A stretch of DNA of 64,000 nucleotides from Anthoceros angustus (lineage: Eukaryota; Streptophyta; Anthocerotopsida; Anthocerotales; Anthocerotaceae): the NCBI GenBank assembly GCA_010909165.1, contig VJWM01000068.1:558001-622000 (forward strand). The letters are read 5' to 3'. The notes beneath the pieces were generated by a model. It was not told the DNA's origin. It searched no databases and saw only the letters and a program-made list of their open reading frames with translations. This document shows, piece by piece, positions 1 to 10,375 of the stretch. The position numbers and the translations under genes are program-made. Position 1 is the stretch's first letter; every line of letters begins with the position of its first letter.

Positions 1-391
1 AACCTAAAGTGGAGGTAAAAGAAGGATTGAAGATATTTTGTTTGATGTACTAAGTGCATATGTTTTTGTTCGCAAACAAAAAGGTGCACATATTGAAAAG
101 CTCTTTTGATCTCCGGGAGATTAAAATACATGAATCAAATTATTTTTTATTTTTTATTAATTTACAACGAGAACTTACATCCCCATTTTGCAAAGAATGG
201 TTTGGATAACACGATCAATTAAATCCACTTTTGGAAATCTTCGTGAGAAACCTTTTAGCACATTTTGTCCAATTAATCCACCTACTTAGAACATCACCAT
301 TTCCGGCTTTCTAGAACGAGGCAGCGGAGTTGGTGCTGTGAAGAAATGGCAGTGTGACTGGCGAAGGCTTTGAGCTGAAGGTTCGCTCGCT
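1..391. other. AT-rich left flank and 5' flank of MED15-like copy A
   Basis: I see no gene in the first 290 bases, which are AT-rich. The stretch from about 350 to 391, just before the copy A start codon, resembles the flank before the copy C start codon (around 6350-6400); both contain the phrase gaaggctttgagctgaagg or close variants. The duplicated unit therefore includes 5' UTR or promoter-proximal sequence. Confidence 0.5.
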
Positions 392-1958
392 ATGGATGCA
401 TGCGGGAATGGAAAGGGAAGCGAGGATTGGAGGTCGCGCATGGGCGAGGAGTCACATAGCCACATCAGAATGGAGAAGCTGAATAGGATGTGAGTTTGGC
501 TCGCACCTATAGCTTGTACCTTCATGTAATTTGGTGCAGGTGGTGCGATTCTTCATCAGGGCCGGGGAGCAGAAGATGGTGTGCACTAGTGAATTGTGGA
601 TGGAGGAGTCTGGAGGAATTCATCTGAATGGACTTGTTGGTTGCAGAGCGCACAATCTGCTGAAGCACAGGCCAGTTGAAGATGAGCAGGGGATGAACGT
701 ATTGTTTGAAAACGCGGTTGAGTGGGAGCAGATTATCTTCGACGTTGCTATCAGTCTGGTAAGGTGGGAGTGTAGACGGGGCGGCTCTTCTATAGTTGTG
801 CTGTCTTTCATGCTGGCCATGTCCTGTGTCTGTTGCAGCATGATTATCTCGTCACAGCAAGTTTGAATGCAAGTGAGGTGTTTACCAAAGCGCAGGGTCC
901 TGCTGACGGAGAACGTGAGCCAGGTGAGGTGAGAGGGGGAGGCTATAGGGAAGGGCTCATGGTGTGGTGTGGTTAAATAGCTATGGGTGTTAATTGTGCT
1001 GTGTTGGACAGAACCGACGAGTCTTCCGACAACCAGCTTTCAACCGTCAGGAGGCGGGGCTCAGGCTGCACAGAATGCAGTGGGCACCACGTCTATGTCA
1101 TGTCTTGCACTTGCTCAGGCGCATCAGCAGGGGCATATCGAGCAGCAGCCACAGCAGCCGCAACTCCCATCTAATTCTCAGGTCCTCTCGCAGCATCAGC
1201 ACCAGCACCAGCAGGGGCAGCACCAGCAGTGGCAGCACCAGCAGGGGCAGCACCAGCAGGGGCAGCACCAGCAGGGGCAGCACCAGCAGGGGCAGCACCA
1301 GCAGGGGCAGAACCAGCAGGGGCAGCACCAGCAGGGGCAGCACCAGCAGGGGCAGCACCAGCAGGGGCAGCAACAGCAGGGGCAGCAACAGCAGGGGCAG
1401 CACCAGCAGGGGCAGAACCAGCAGGGGCAGCACCAGCAGGGGCAGCACCAGCAGGGGCAGCACCAGCAGGGGCAGCACCAGCAGGGGCAGAACCAGCAGG
1501 GGCAGCACCAGCAGGGGCAGCACCAGCAGGGGCAGCACCAGCAGGGGCAGCACCAGCAGGGGCAGCACCAGCAGGGGCAGCACCAGCAGGGGCAGCACCA
1601 GCAGTGGCAGCACCAGCAGTGGCAGCACCAGCAGTGGCAGCACCAGCAGGGGCAGGACCAGCAAGGGCAGCACCAGCAGTGGCAGCACCAGCAGGGGCAG
1701 CACCAGCAGGGGCAGCACCAGCAGGGGCAGCACCAGCAGGGGCAGCACCGGCAGTGGCAGCACCAGCAGGGGCAGCACCAGCAGGGGCAATACCAGCAGG
1801 GGCGGCACCAGCAGTGGCAGCACCAGCAGGGGCAATACCAGCAGGAGCAGCGCCAGCAGTGGCAGCACCAGCACGGGCAGCAACAGCAGCGGCAGCACCA
1901 GCAGGGGCAACACCAGCAGGGGCAGCAACAGCAGCGGCAGCACCAGCAGGCAGCACCC

Positions 1959-1991
<33 letters not shown>

Positions 1992-2390
1992 GCAGCAGCA
2001 GCAGCAGCAGGGGCAGCAACCGCAGCAGCAGCAGCAGCAGCAGGGGCAGCAACCGCAGCGGCAGCAGCAGCAGCAGCACCAGCAGGGCAGCGGGGCAGCA
2101 CCAGCAGCAGCACCCGCAGCGGCAGTGGCAGCGCCAGCAGTGGCAGCAATAGCAGCGGCAGCGGCAGCGGCGGCGACAGCACCAGCAGCGGCAGCGGCAG
2201 GACCAGCAGGGGCAGGACCAGCAGCGGCAAGGGCAACCACAGCTGTAGCAGTCTCAACAACCTGTCACTTCTAAGTGACTTTTGTTTGACAGCCTCCCTC
2301 GATTCAGGGGAAGTTACTCCTGGACGGAGCAACGCATATGATAGAGTTAGCATTCAGCAGCAACGACAGCAAGCCCAGGAGCAGCGCTGA
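392..2390 (+). CDS. MED15-like KIX-domain protein, copy A, with glutamine-rich minisatellite
   Basis: Proposed exons are 392-489, 560-758, 839-923 and 1012-2390. They join in frame to 586 codons. The first three exons resemble the N-terminal KIX domain of plant Mediator subunit 15: a DWRS-type helix 1, then AVEWEQIIFDVAIS, then HDYLVTAS. These parallel the plant MED15 order GDWR, AVRFEEKIYTAA, SDYLRKIS. KIX domains bind activation domains of transcription factors and MED15 sits in the Mediator tail module, so a nuclear co-activator role is inferred. Exon 4 is low complexity. It starts with AQAHQQGH, then runs about 50 copies of the pentapeptide HQQGQ, then slips into alanine- and serine-rich codons near 1950. 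The start is chosen because the same ATG context recurs in copies B and C. Exon 2 needs an internal acceptor at 559, unlike copy C. Exon 4 probably reads through a small intron ending at about 2312. The protein is shorter than usual MED15 (over 1000 residues), so expression is uncertain. Confidence 0.55.
1195..1950 (+). repeat. 15-bp coding minisatellite (about 50 copies)
   Basis: The unit caccagcaggggcag is repeated head to tail about 50 times with sparse substitutions, such as aaccag, caacag and cagtggcag variants. The period is five codons, so length changes by whole units keep the HQQGQ frame of the MED15-like exon. Because the array has no stop codon in several frames, long spurious ORFs appear on both strands. 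From 1950 to about 2240 it degenerates into GCA/CAG trinucleotide sequence. Confidence 0.95.
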
Positions 2391-2760
2391 CTCAGCAGCA
2401 AGCCAAGCAGCACCAACACCAGCAGCAGGGACTCAGCAGCAAGCCAAGCAGCACCAACACCAGCAGCAGCAGAGCAGAAGCAATCCCAGCAAGATCTAAC
2501 ACATCTCGGGTCCTCCCGCTGCACACATCAGCAGGTTAGCCGATTATTCTACTGCTGTTGGCCTGCGCGTGGAATCTTCGTGAATTTCTCTGACTCAGGA
2601 GCCACCAGCTGAGGTTTCTCCAGACACTCCTGGGGCAGAGTGCACCACAAAGAAGGCGTCGTGTCGAAGCAGTGCGGAAGAAGAGAGATCCAACCGCGCT
2701 CAGCGAACGCTAGATTGAACCGTGAGTAGACTGTTTCTTCCAGATCTCAGAGTTCCAGAT
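2391..2760 (+). other. 3' relic of MED15-like copy A
   Basis: Sequence after the copy A stop remains recognisably related to the last exon of copy C. The phrase aagatctaacacatctcgggtcctcc near 2490-2517 has a counterpart near 8925-8953. A candidate intron runs from the gttag at about 2535 to the ctctgactcag at about 2599. I cannot assemble a continuous frame. It is either an untranslated 3' part or a decayed terminal exon. Confidence 0.45.
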
Positions 2761-3153
2761 GCTGGATCAAGCACCAGCACCGGCACCCATCTCTGCCAAC
2801 GCACGCCTCTGCTACCTACAAATGATCATAGCAATTCCCCCTGCTAGTTCCCAGCTTCTCTGCACATTATCATCAATCCTTCTCAGGTTTGAAGTGTAAC
2901 TGTAGCAGAATATGTTGTGCATATTTTGACGCATCTTTATCGAAGCTCAAACGCTAGTGTAAATACTAGCGAGCTACTTAGACTTGCGCGCGAGCTGCTT
3001 CCGTCTTCAAATCCCGTGCCACTTACGGGCTTTTACAGAGAAGCAGCGGAGAGGAGTTGTTGGTGTCAAGGAAGCAGGCAGTCGGGTCCGTGGCCGGCGC
3101 ATTCGGCTCGAGCTGAACGGTCGCCGAGCGGCTGAGAGCGCCGGCTGCCCGCC

Positions 3154-4108
3154 ATGGATGCAGGCGACAATAATGGAAACGGAAGCGGGGATTGGAGGTC
3201 GGGCTGGACGACTGGTTACGCCCCAAAATGGTGAAGAGGATGTGAGTTTGCGTCGCCCCGCGGATCCAGTTTGTGCCATGCAGGTGGTGCGATTCTTCAG
3301 CAGGCCTAGGGCGGGGTGGCCGAAGATCTAGAGGAGGGAGCCCCGTACTTGGGGTGTTCATAATATAATTTTAGGATCTCTTAATGTTGCGATTAGGGGT
3401 GCCGCTGGACTACAGTTGGTGCGCTCTAGTGAATTGTGGATGGAGGAGTCTGGAGGAATTCAGGTCGAAAACTATGCACAGGCTCATGCCGGAAGTAGAT
3501 CGGATGGAACCGATAGGTCGATATCCTATGCGAAATAATTGATATTGCTATCGGGTTTGAGCGCGAGATCTTCGAAGTTGCTACCGATGAGGTAAGTTGG
3601 GCGGGAGTGTAGACGGGACGGCTCTTTTATGCCTGTGCTGTTTCTCAATATGCTGGCTGGCCATGTGCAGCAAGATTATCTGCGAAAGATATCGTCGAAG
3701 GTTCTTTTGCTGGAAAACCGGGCGCAGCATACTGAGGAATGGCAGGGGGATTTGCAAAGGTTCCTCAGTTCGATGGGTTTACTGAGGAAGCAAACTCAGC
3801 CGCTAGCAGGTGGGTCTCAGGTGCTTGTGCAAGGGCAGCAGATCATTGCTCAACAACTGCAGAGTGGTATCGACGGAGGTCCGTCGACTCTTGCTGGTGC
3901 TCTTGTACAGAATGCCCTAGCAGCCACGCCTGTCCCAAATCTTGCACAGAGGCAGCGGTTCCAGCTGCTTCACGAGTTACCGCACTTTCAACAGCTGCAA
4001 CTACTGATCGACTACCGACGGGAACATCCTTATGGACCCATACACTTTACGGCGGCAACCCCAGGCAGACCTGCATTAATCGTCTCGAGAGGCTCGAATG
4101 CTAAATGA
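3154..4108 (+). pseudogene. MED15-like KIX gene, copy B (broken)
   Basis: The reading opens with MDAGDNNGNGSGDWRSG, the MED15-type helix 1, but goes out of frame within about 20 codons. The middle exon is also damaged: a stop follows the PRAGWPKI segment near 3330. The third KIX part is the best preserved of all copies. After an acceptor near 3668 it reads QQDYLRKISSKVLLLENRAQ, very close to the third helix of plant MED15. It continues as a glutamine-containing stretch to a stop at 4108. The intron before this exon shares sequence with the matching introns of copies A and C. I call it a pseudogene, though the intact DYLRKIS exon could be spliced into something else. Confidence 0.6.
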
Positions 4109-6400
4109 TACAGTTCAGGGCACCAGCAGCGGTAATTCCCTACCGGAGGATGGTGTAGAATATTAATGCTTCGGTCCGTGCAGTAGCACCCATAATGCAG
4201 GAAATCGATCTTACCCGTAGAAACTGTTAGAATCGGCTCAGGTCTCACATTCTTTAAAGGCTGAGCCATAGGTAGTTGCGATGGCAATAGAATATGTGTA
4301 AACGAGTGACTTTCTGGAACATTGGAAGATGTGCAGCCGCCAGAACATTATGATGTCTGAGCAGGCCGAGAACTATAAAGCCCCGCTCGAATTTCGCAAG
4401 GACAGGACAGTCGCCCTTCCGCTTCCAACTGTTTTTTTCTGTTGTATGTGTGAATGTGATGTCCATGGTTTGCTAACGCCAGGCTTGGAGGCCCGGTGCA
4501 GAGCCCGGTCACATCTTTTCCGATTGCTTGTCCCTGCTACTGACACCAGAACTGGCTTTCGTCTGAACTCCCTTTCCTGTTTTGTGAGAGACTGCCGTGA
4601 AATCACTACCTTGTGAAAGTGTCGCCGTTAATCAAGACTGTTCCTTGCTTTTACTAGGTTTATTATATTAATTTTAACATTAGAATCGGAATGTTAGAAA
4701 CCACTTTACCAGTCACAAAAGGAATACATTTCATGGCGTCCAACTTTCATCTTTCATGGCAATCTTTGGTGCTTACCTTCATACACAAGACCATGGGATC
4801 CTGCTTTCGACCGATCACAGGAGTGATATATCGAAAGCAAGAAGACGTAAAGGCTATGCCTTCTCAGCCACCTTCTCTAGGGCTTACTTGGGGTGAGGAA
4901 GGGCTCTGCCAAGAGTCAAAATGCGAGCCTTAGCCCCCTTTTTCATATGTAGTTTATTATATTGAGCACTCACTTGGAAGACAGGTTCCATGGTGAGCTA
5001 GCGGAAATCAGCACACATCCTTTATCTTATGTATGGAAATTACAATAGGTGAGACCCATTCCGCATGTGCTACCTCCTCATTTAGAAAACTAAAATAACT
5101 TATACGTATACCAAAATATTCAAATTACGAAGTAGAAAAAATTCAAAAAAATAATTTCTCATCTGTTGCAGATGGTTCGGATACTCGGTACTTTTGTTTC
5201 ACAATCCCTAGCTAGAGAAAGAAGAGACATACTTCTTATTACGTAGAGATTGGATTTTTTTAAGATAAAAATTAAAAATACAATATTAAATATAAAAAAA
5301 TGAAATTACAATAGAGCTCTACATTGACTCTTCAGCAAATCCACCCTATGGAACAGAGAGTTTGTTATCGTTTCATATTACACATGTTTCATGATGTTTA
5401 GGTTACATGTACTTTTACAAAGATGTCTCATCGTTTCATATTAAGTATCGGTTTCATGATGCTTAGGTTATATGCTCTTTTACATATATGTCTCATCGTT
5501 TCATTTTGCGTATTTATTATATGATGGATTAGATTATATATACCTTTATATAGATGTCTCCAATAACCTGTCATAAATCCAAGGTCATATATCAAACCGC
5601 CCAAAAGGCATCCCAAGATCATACACATTAGACAGCTCGAAGGGCAAGGATGGTCAATTCCAAGGGCAACGACGGCCAGCCGGAAGGGTAACACCAGCCC
5701 TCTTACATACGAGACCATTAGATAAAGAAAAGCTTACTAGAGGGCTAAAAGCGTACACAACAATTAGGCCACTGGCCAATGGTTACCCCAATCGGGGAGT
5801 TCTTTGAGCTCGGATCACTCCTCAAGGGAGATCAGGTAGCCCCTACTCTCATTATGAAGAGTTGTAACACATCATTTCGCGAAAACGATTACAACATCAT
5901 ATAAGTGTAGAAGCATGAAAACATACCATGTGGCAAGTGGCAACTGCTGACAATTATTCTCATTCCGCAGTTCCAATTCAAGTTCAAGTTTATTGAAGAT
6001 GTCTCCGTAGTGTATACAATTGACATCCACTAGGACGTGAAAACTAACTAAACACTTGGAGAGACAAAAGTAAATACCCGGACAATTTCAAAGATAGGTA
6101 AGACTGACTTCCTGCACTAGCGAAATACTAGGTGAAGACATTTGCGGACCAAAAGGGCAGAAGTGCAGTGCAGATCACAGGATACTCAACCTGGCTGGAT
6201 TCAAAGGTCGACACTGCTAAGGAGCTGTACACAATTGCTAAGAGCCTTATCAGCGAAAAGAAACAGGCAAACCATCCTCAGGCCACATCCGGAGCGAGCA
6301 AGGACAGGAAGCCTATCATACGGAAATTCTATCTACTGAACTGCACATTGCTTGCGAAGGCTTGAGCTGAAGGATTACCGTGCGGCCGGGTTTGCCCGCT
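4109..6400. other. Intergenic, AT-rich, no supported gene
   Basis: No frame here shows coding character or family resemblance. The section 5090-5760 is strongly AT-rich, with short related phrases such as atgtctcatcgtttcata recurring at about 5340-5530. The last 50 bases repeat the 5' flank found before copy A. Confidence 0.6.
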
Positions 6401-9037
6401 ATGGATATGGATGCATGCGACAATGAAAACGGAAGCGGGGATTGGAGGTCGGGCATGGGCGAGGAAGAACGCACGCGCATCAGAATGGAGAAACTGAATA
6501 GGATGTGAGTTTGGCTCGCCGCTCTAGCTTGTGCCTTCGTCTAATTCGGTGCAGGTGCACGACTAGTGAATTGTGGATGGAGGAGTCTGGAGGAATTCAT
6601 CTGAATGGACGTGTGGGTTGCAGAGCGCACACTCTGCTGAATCACAGGCCCGTGTTAAATGACGAGGGGATGAGCGCATTGTTCGTTGACGCCGTCGAAT
6701 TTGAGCAGGCAATCTTCGACGTTGCTACCGATCAGGTAAGGTGCGAGTGTAGACGGGGCGGCTCTTCTATGGCTGTGCTGTATCTCATGCTGGCCATTTG
6801 CTGTGTCTGTTGCAGCTCGATTATCTGACCACTGCAAGTGTGCATGCGGACAAAACCCGATGGGGTAATGAACCAGGTCAGAGGGGGAGGCTCTAGGGAC
6901 GGGCGCATGGAGTGGTGTGGTATCCATCTCTCGTTGCTCTATTTCTTCTGGTTTGATTGTGCTGTGTTGGACAGGTCCATTCTTCTCAGAAACAAGTCCG
7001 TTCGACCTTCTGAGAAGACGAACTCAGACGTCAGCAGGCGGGTCTCAGGTTAAACAGAATGCTGTGGCCACCACGTCTGTCTCAAATCTCACTCAGGCGC
7101 ATCAGCAGCGGCATATTGAGGAGCAGCCACAGCAGCAGCAGACGCTCCCTCAGTTGCAGCATCAGGACAAGCAAGGACAAACGGGATTGGGTGGAAGTGG
7201 ACAACTGCAAGAACAGCAGCAACAGGCAGTCGAGCAGAGCCTCCTTCAACAGCAGGAGGTGCTACAGGCCGATGTACAAAGGGCCCTTCCTCAAGCTTCT
7301 TCTGGTTGGTATGGGAGGTCAACATTGTCATAGGCTGCAAGATTTACCAAATTGGCACTCTCATTCTCAGTGACATTTGTTTGACAGCATCCCTCGAGTC
7401 GCCAGGGCAGCAGCAAACGTTCCCTCAGTTGCAGCATCAGGACAAGCAAGGACAGAAGGCATTGGGTGGAAGTGGACAACTGCAAGAACAGCAGCAAGTC
7501 CCAGCAAGCCCAGCAGCACGGACAGGCCGACAGACATATCTAGAGGCATTATTATCATGTGTAAATGGGACTCGATCGAATAACGACTTCGGGCAGCACC
7601 AGCAGCGGCAACACCAGCAGCGGCAGCGCCAGCAGCATGTTCAGAAAGTGCCTCAGCTACAGAAGCGGCAGCAGCAGCTGCACCAATTGCAGCAGTCAGT
7701 TGGGCAGCGAACTCAACAGTCAGTTGGGCAGTCTCAACAGTCAGTCGAGCAGAGCCTCCTTCAACAGCAGCAAGTGCAACAGGCCAGTCAGCCACGGGCC
7801 CTTCCTCAAGCTTCTTCTGGTTGGTATGGTAGGTCAACCTTGTTATAGGCTGCAAGATTTGTCAAACTGTCATTCTCATTCTCAGTGACATCTGTTTGAC
7901 AACATCCCTAGACATGCTGCTACAGCAGCCTTCACAGGAGGGACTGCAGCACCAGCAGCGGTTACAGCAGCGGCAAGAGCAGCACCAGCGGCAGTTACAG
8001 CAGCAGCAACAGCAACATCCACATCCACATATTCTGCAGCAGCAGGCGCAGCCAGTCCTGCATCAATCGTCCCAAGTGGCTCAACTGCAAAATGCAGTTC
8101 AGGGCATGCAGCAGCAGCAGCAAGACCAACCACAGCTGCAGCAGTCCCAACAGCCAATCACTTCACAAAGTCAGTCACAGGAACAATCTCAGCAGTCACA
8201 TCAGATGCTTGCAGCGGTAACTAGCCAGCCGCAGCAGCGAATTAAACAGTCAGTTGGGCATCAACAATCAGTCAGGCAGAGCCTCCTTCAACAGCAGCAG
8301 GTGCTACAGGCCACTCAGCAACGGGCCCTTCCTGAAGCTTGTTCTGGTTGGTATTGTAGGTCAACCTTGTTATAGGCTGTAAGATTTGCCAAACTGTCAT
8401 TCTAATTCTCAGTGACATTTGTTTGACAGAATCCCTCAATTCGTCAGGGCATTCTATTGGCCTGTCGCATCAACCAGGCCTGTCAAGTCAGATGATGCAA
8501 ACACATCAAGTACAGCTTCAGCAACCGCCGCCTGGGGTGCAGACACAATCGCTGCAACAGCAGCAGCAGACGCTCCCTCAGTTGCAGCATCAAGACAAGC
8601 AAGGACAGCAGGTACGACAACCCCTGCAGCACATCCCTGCCCAAGTTCCTGTCTCGACATTGTATCGTTCTAACCTTTCATCCATACATGTACAGCCAAA
8701 TGGTGAACATGGGCCGCAACAAAACATGATGAACCTTCAGCAGAATGGAGGAGAAACATTTCCTGGACAGAGCAACTTATCTGGTACAGCATTAGGTGAA
8801 AGTGGACCAGTTAGCATTTTGCAGCAACAACAGCAAGTCCAGCGGCAGCAGAGACCCAGCAGCAACCGCAGAAGGAGAAAGCGCAAGGACACCAAGCCCA
8901 GCAGCGGAGCAGAAGCAAGCCCAGCGAGATCTAACACATCTCGGGTCCTCCTCCAGTACATGTCATCGTGTTTGGCGGTGATTATTTTGCTGGTGGCCTT
9001 CTTCGTCAAATTCTCTGACTCTGGTGCAGTGAGATAA
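6401..9037 (+). CDS. MED15-like KIX-domain protein, copy C (most complete)
   Basis: Proposed exons are 6401-6504, 6555-6735, 6816-6876, 6975-7304, 7388-7819, 7903-8346 and 8430-9037. The sum is 2160 nt, an uninterrupted 719-residue frame. Exons 1-3 encode the KIX-like domain: GDWRSGMGEEERTRIRMEK, then AVEFEQAIFDVATDQ, then LDYLTTAS. Exons 4-7 are glutamine-rich, with recurring phrases LPQLQHQDKQGQ, QSLLQQQ and RALPQASS, each followed by a near-identical intron starting gttggtat. All splice sites are GT-AG except the acceptor before exon 6, where the expected cag reads caa at 7900-7902. Either that intron is not removed normally or the base is a mutation. The C terminus has a basic RRRRKRK run followed by a hydrophobic stretch (about LAVIILLVAFFV) just before the stop. 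Nuclear co-activator function is inferred from the KIX resemblance alone, and the conserved C-terminal part of MED15 is not seen. Confidence 0.6.
7220..8430 (+). repeat. Three exon-intron modules within MED15-like copy C
   Basis: Three units share the same order: a glutamine-rich exon end containing agcctccttcaacagcag and gggcccttcct, a donor gttggtat, an intron of about 83 nt with the phrase ggtcaac..ttataggct..aagattt, and an acceptor tttgacag. The intron-exon junctions lie near 7304/7388, 7819/7903 and 8346/8430. Introns and flanking exon ends are far more alike than exon centres, which vary in repeat content. Confidence 0.8.
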
Positions 9038-9044
9038 TCTAGAT

Positions 9045-9245
9045 GGTTCTCAAACATTCTCAAACAACTGTTACTGTTCGTAATCCAAATGTTCCTCAAA
9101 CGTCCGTTACCGTTCATAGTCCGCATGTTTCTCAAACATCCGTTACCGTTCAGAAATGCTTTTGTGGTTTCGGATGTGACGAAAGTTCCTGCCTTCTCAT
9201 CCAAGTTCCTGCCTTCTCATCCAAGTTCCTGCCTCCTCATCCAGA
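9045..9245 (+). repeat. Two short tandem arrays downstream of MED15-like copy C
   Basis: From 9045 to about 9155 a unit of about 36 bp containing ctcaaacatccgttaccgttc occurs about three times. From 9183 to 9241 a 20-bp unit, aagttcctgccttctcatcc, occurs three times. A related phrase (agatgtttctcaaagatccg) reappears at 16872, just upstream of the NOP14 duplicate, which ties the two neighbourhoods together. Confidence 0.75.
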
Positions 9246-10375
9246 AGCGAAAGAAGCGCGTTTCTCACGGCTTGGACCAGGGTTCGGAGAACACTGCAGG
9301 ATGCGTTGGAACGGTTTCAACCCTTTGGAAAAGCCTTCAGGTAGTCTCCGCCAGCTCACTAGCCAGAATGCTACTGTTCAGACAGGTCGGGATCCAGACG
9401 GAGCTGCCGGTGTGGCCCCACGGCACAGCTATGAAGAGCGTGGGGAAATATAATCCACAAAAGCCTCTATCGCGGCTACAGCTTTAGTAGCAGCAACACA
9501 GGACCCTTGATACCTGCAACAGTGCCAAACTTGTCATCCTTCCTGCCCCGTCTTGTGACATTCATGGTATAGGTGCACAGAAAGCAGACAAGAACTTACG
9601 TAGCGATGATAACATAGGAAAAGGTCCGACATATGATAGCCCCAGCTCCCGCAGGATCAGTGTGATTGATACAACGCGCAGCGTACAAGTGCTCGTCAAC
9701 AGTTGTCACCATGTCTGCACATGCAACATGTAACTTGTCGAGGACTGCCCACGCGATTCACACGCACAAGTTCAAGTACTAGTTGAAAGCATACATCTGC
9801 TTGATCCAATGTTGAAGAAGTTAGTATGTAGGGAATTGTCTCTAACCCCTTCCATCACTGGCCTGACATCAGCAGGCTTCAAGTTGAGGCCCTGTTGCTC
9901 CACCCTGTCCACACATACAGAAACTCTTGAGCCTCAGAAGGGAGTGACGCCATACAAAAAGATCCTCCACACATCTTACTCACACGAGAGTGGAGAAGCG
10001 GAAAGGACGATCCGGAGCCACGGTGACCACTGCTGCACCGGTCAGAGGTTTGCCTGTGACATCCCAACATGTGGGTTAGGTCTTCAGAGCGAAAACAAAA
10101 GAAAGGAAACAGTTTCTGGTACCAGAAGATGCTATGGTTGCTGCAGCCCATCGATCCCACCCGCGATGCAGAACAGCTTTGTCCCCCATCACCTTGCCTA
10201 CTCAAGCACCAAGCACCTTACCTTGCAAGTTGTCAAGTATGATGGGAAAAGTCTATCCAAGTACCTTCCGGTCAAGCACCTTCCTGTCGTGGGGTTTCAT
10301 CCTCTTAAGGTTAGAGTTAAGCCCTATAAGTAGTTGCGGAGCGCAACGGCTTACGATCTAAGAGCCGGTGGAGCG
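9246..10375. other. Intergenic between MED15-like copy C and NOP14
   Basis: No gene recognised. One open frame of 174 codons at 9809-10333 has unremarkable composition and no family resemblance. The 40 bases before the NOP14 start resemble those before the duplicated start at 16938, so they probably belong to the NOP14 5' UTR. Confidence 0.5.

Noticed and set aside
586-625. Vector-like actagtgaattgtgg...ggaattc sequence
   Set aside because: The restriction-site resemblance (SpeI/EcoRI-like) is shared by all three MED15-like copies and continues as coding sequence, so it is genomic, not cloning-vector contamination.
1195-1950. CRISPR-like array
   Set aside because: The units are 15 bp and contiguous without unique spacers, in a plant nuclear context.
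1098-2353. Long minus-strand and alternative-frame ORFs across the CAG-rich region
   Set aside because: They are open only because the 15-bp repeat contains no stops in those phases; composition is leucine-, cysteine- or alanine-only.
9809-10333. 174-codon open frame upstream of NOP14
   Set aside because: No family resemblance, random-looking composition, and its end overlaps the presumed NOP14 5' UTR.
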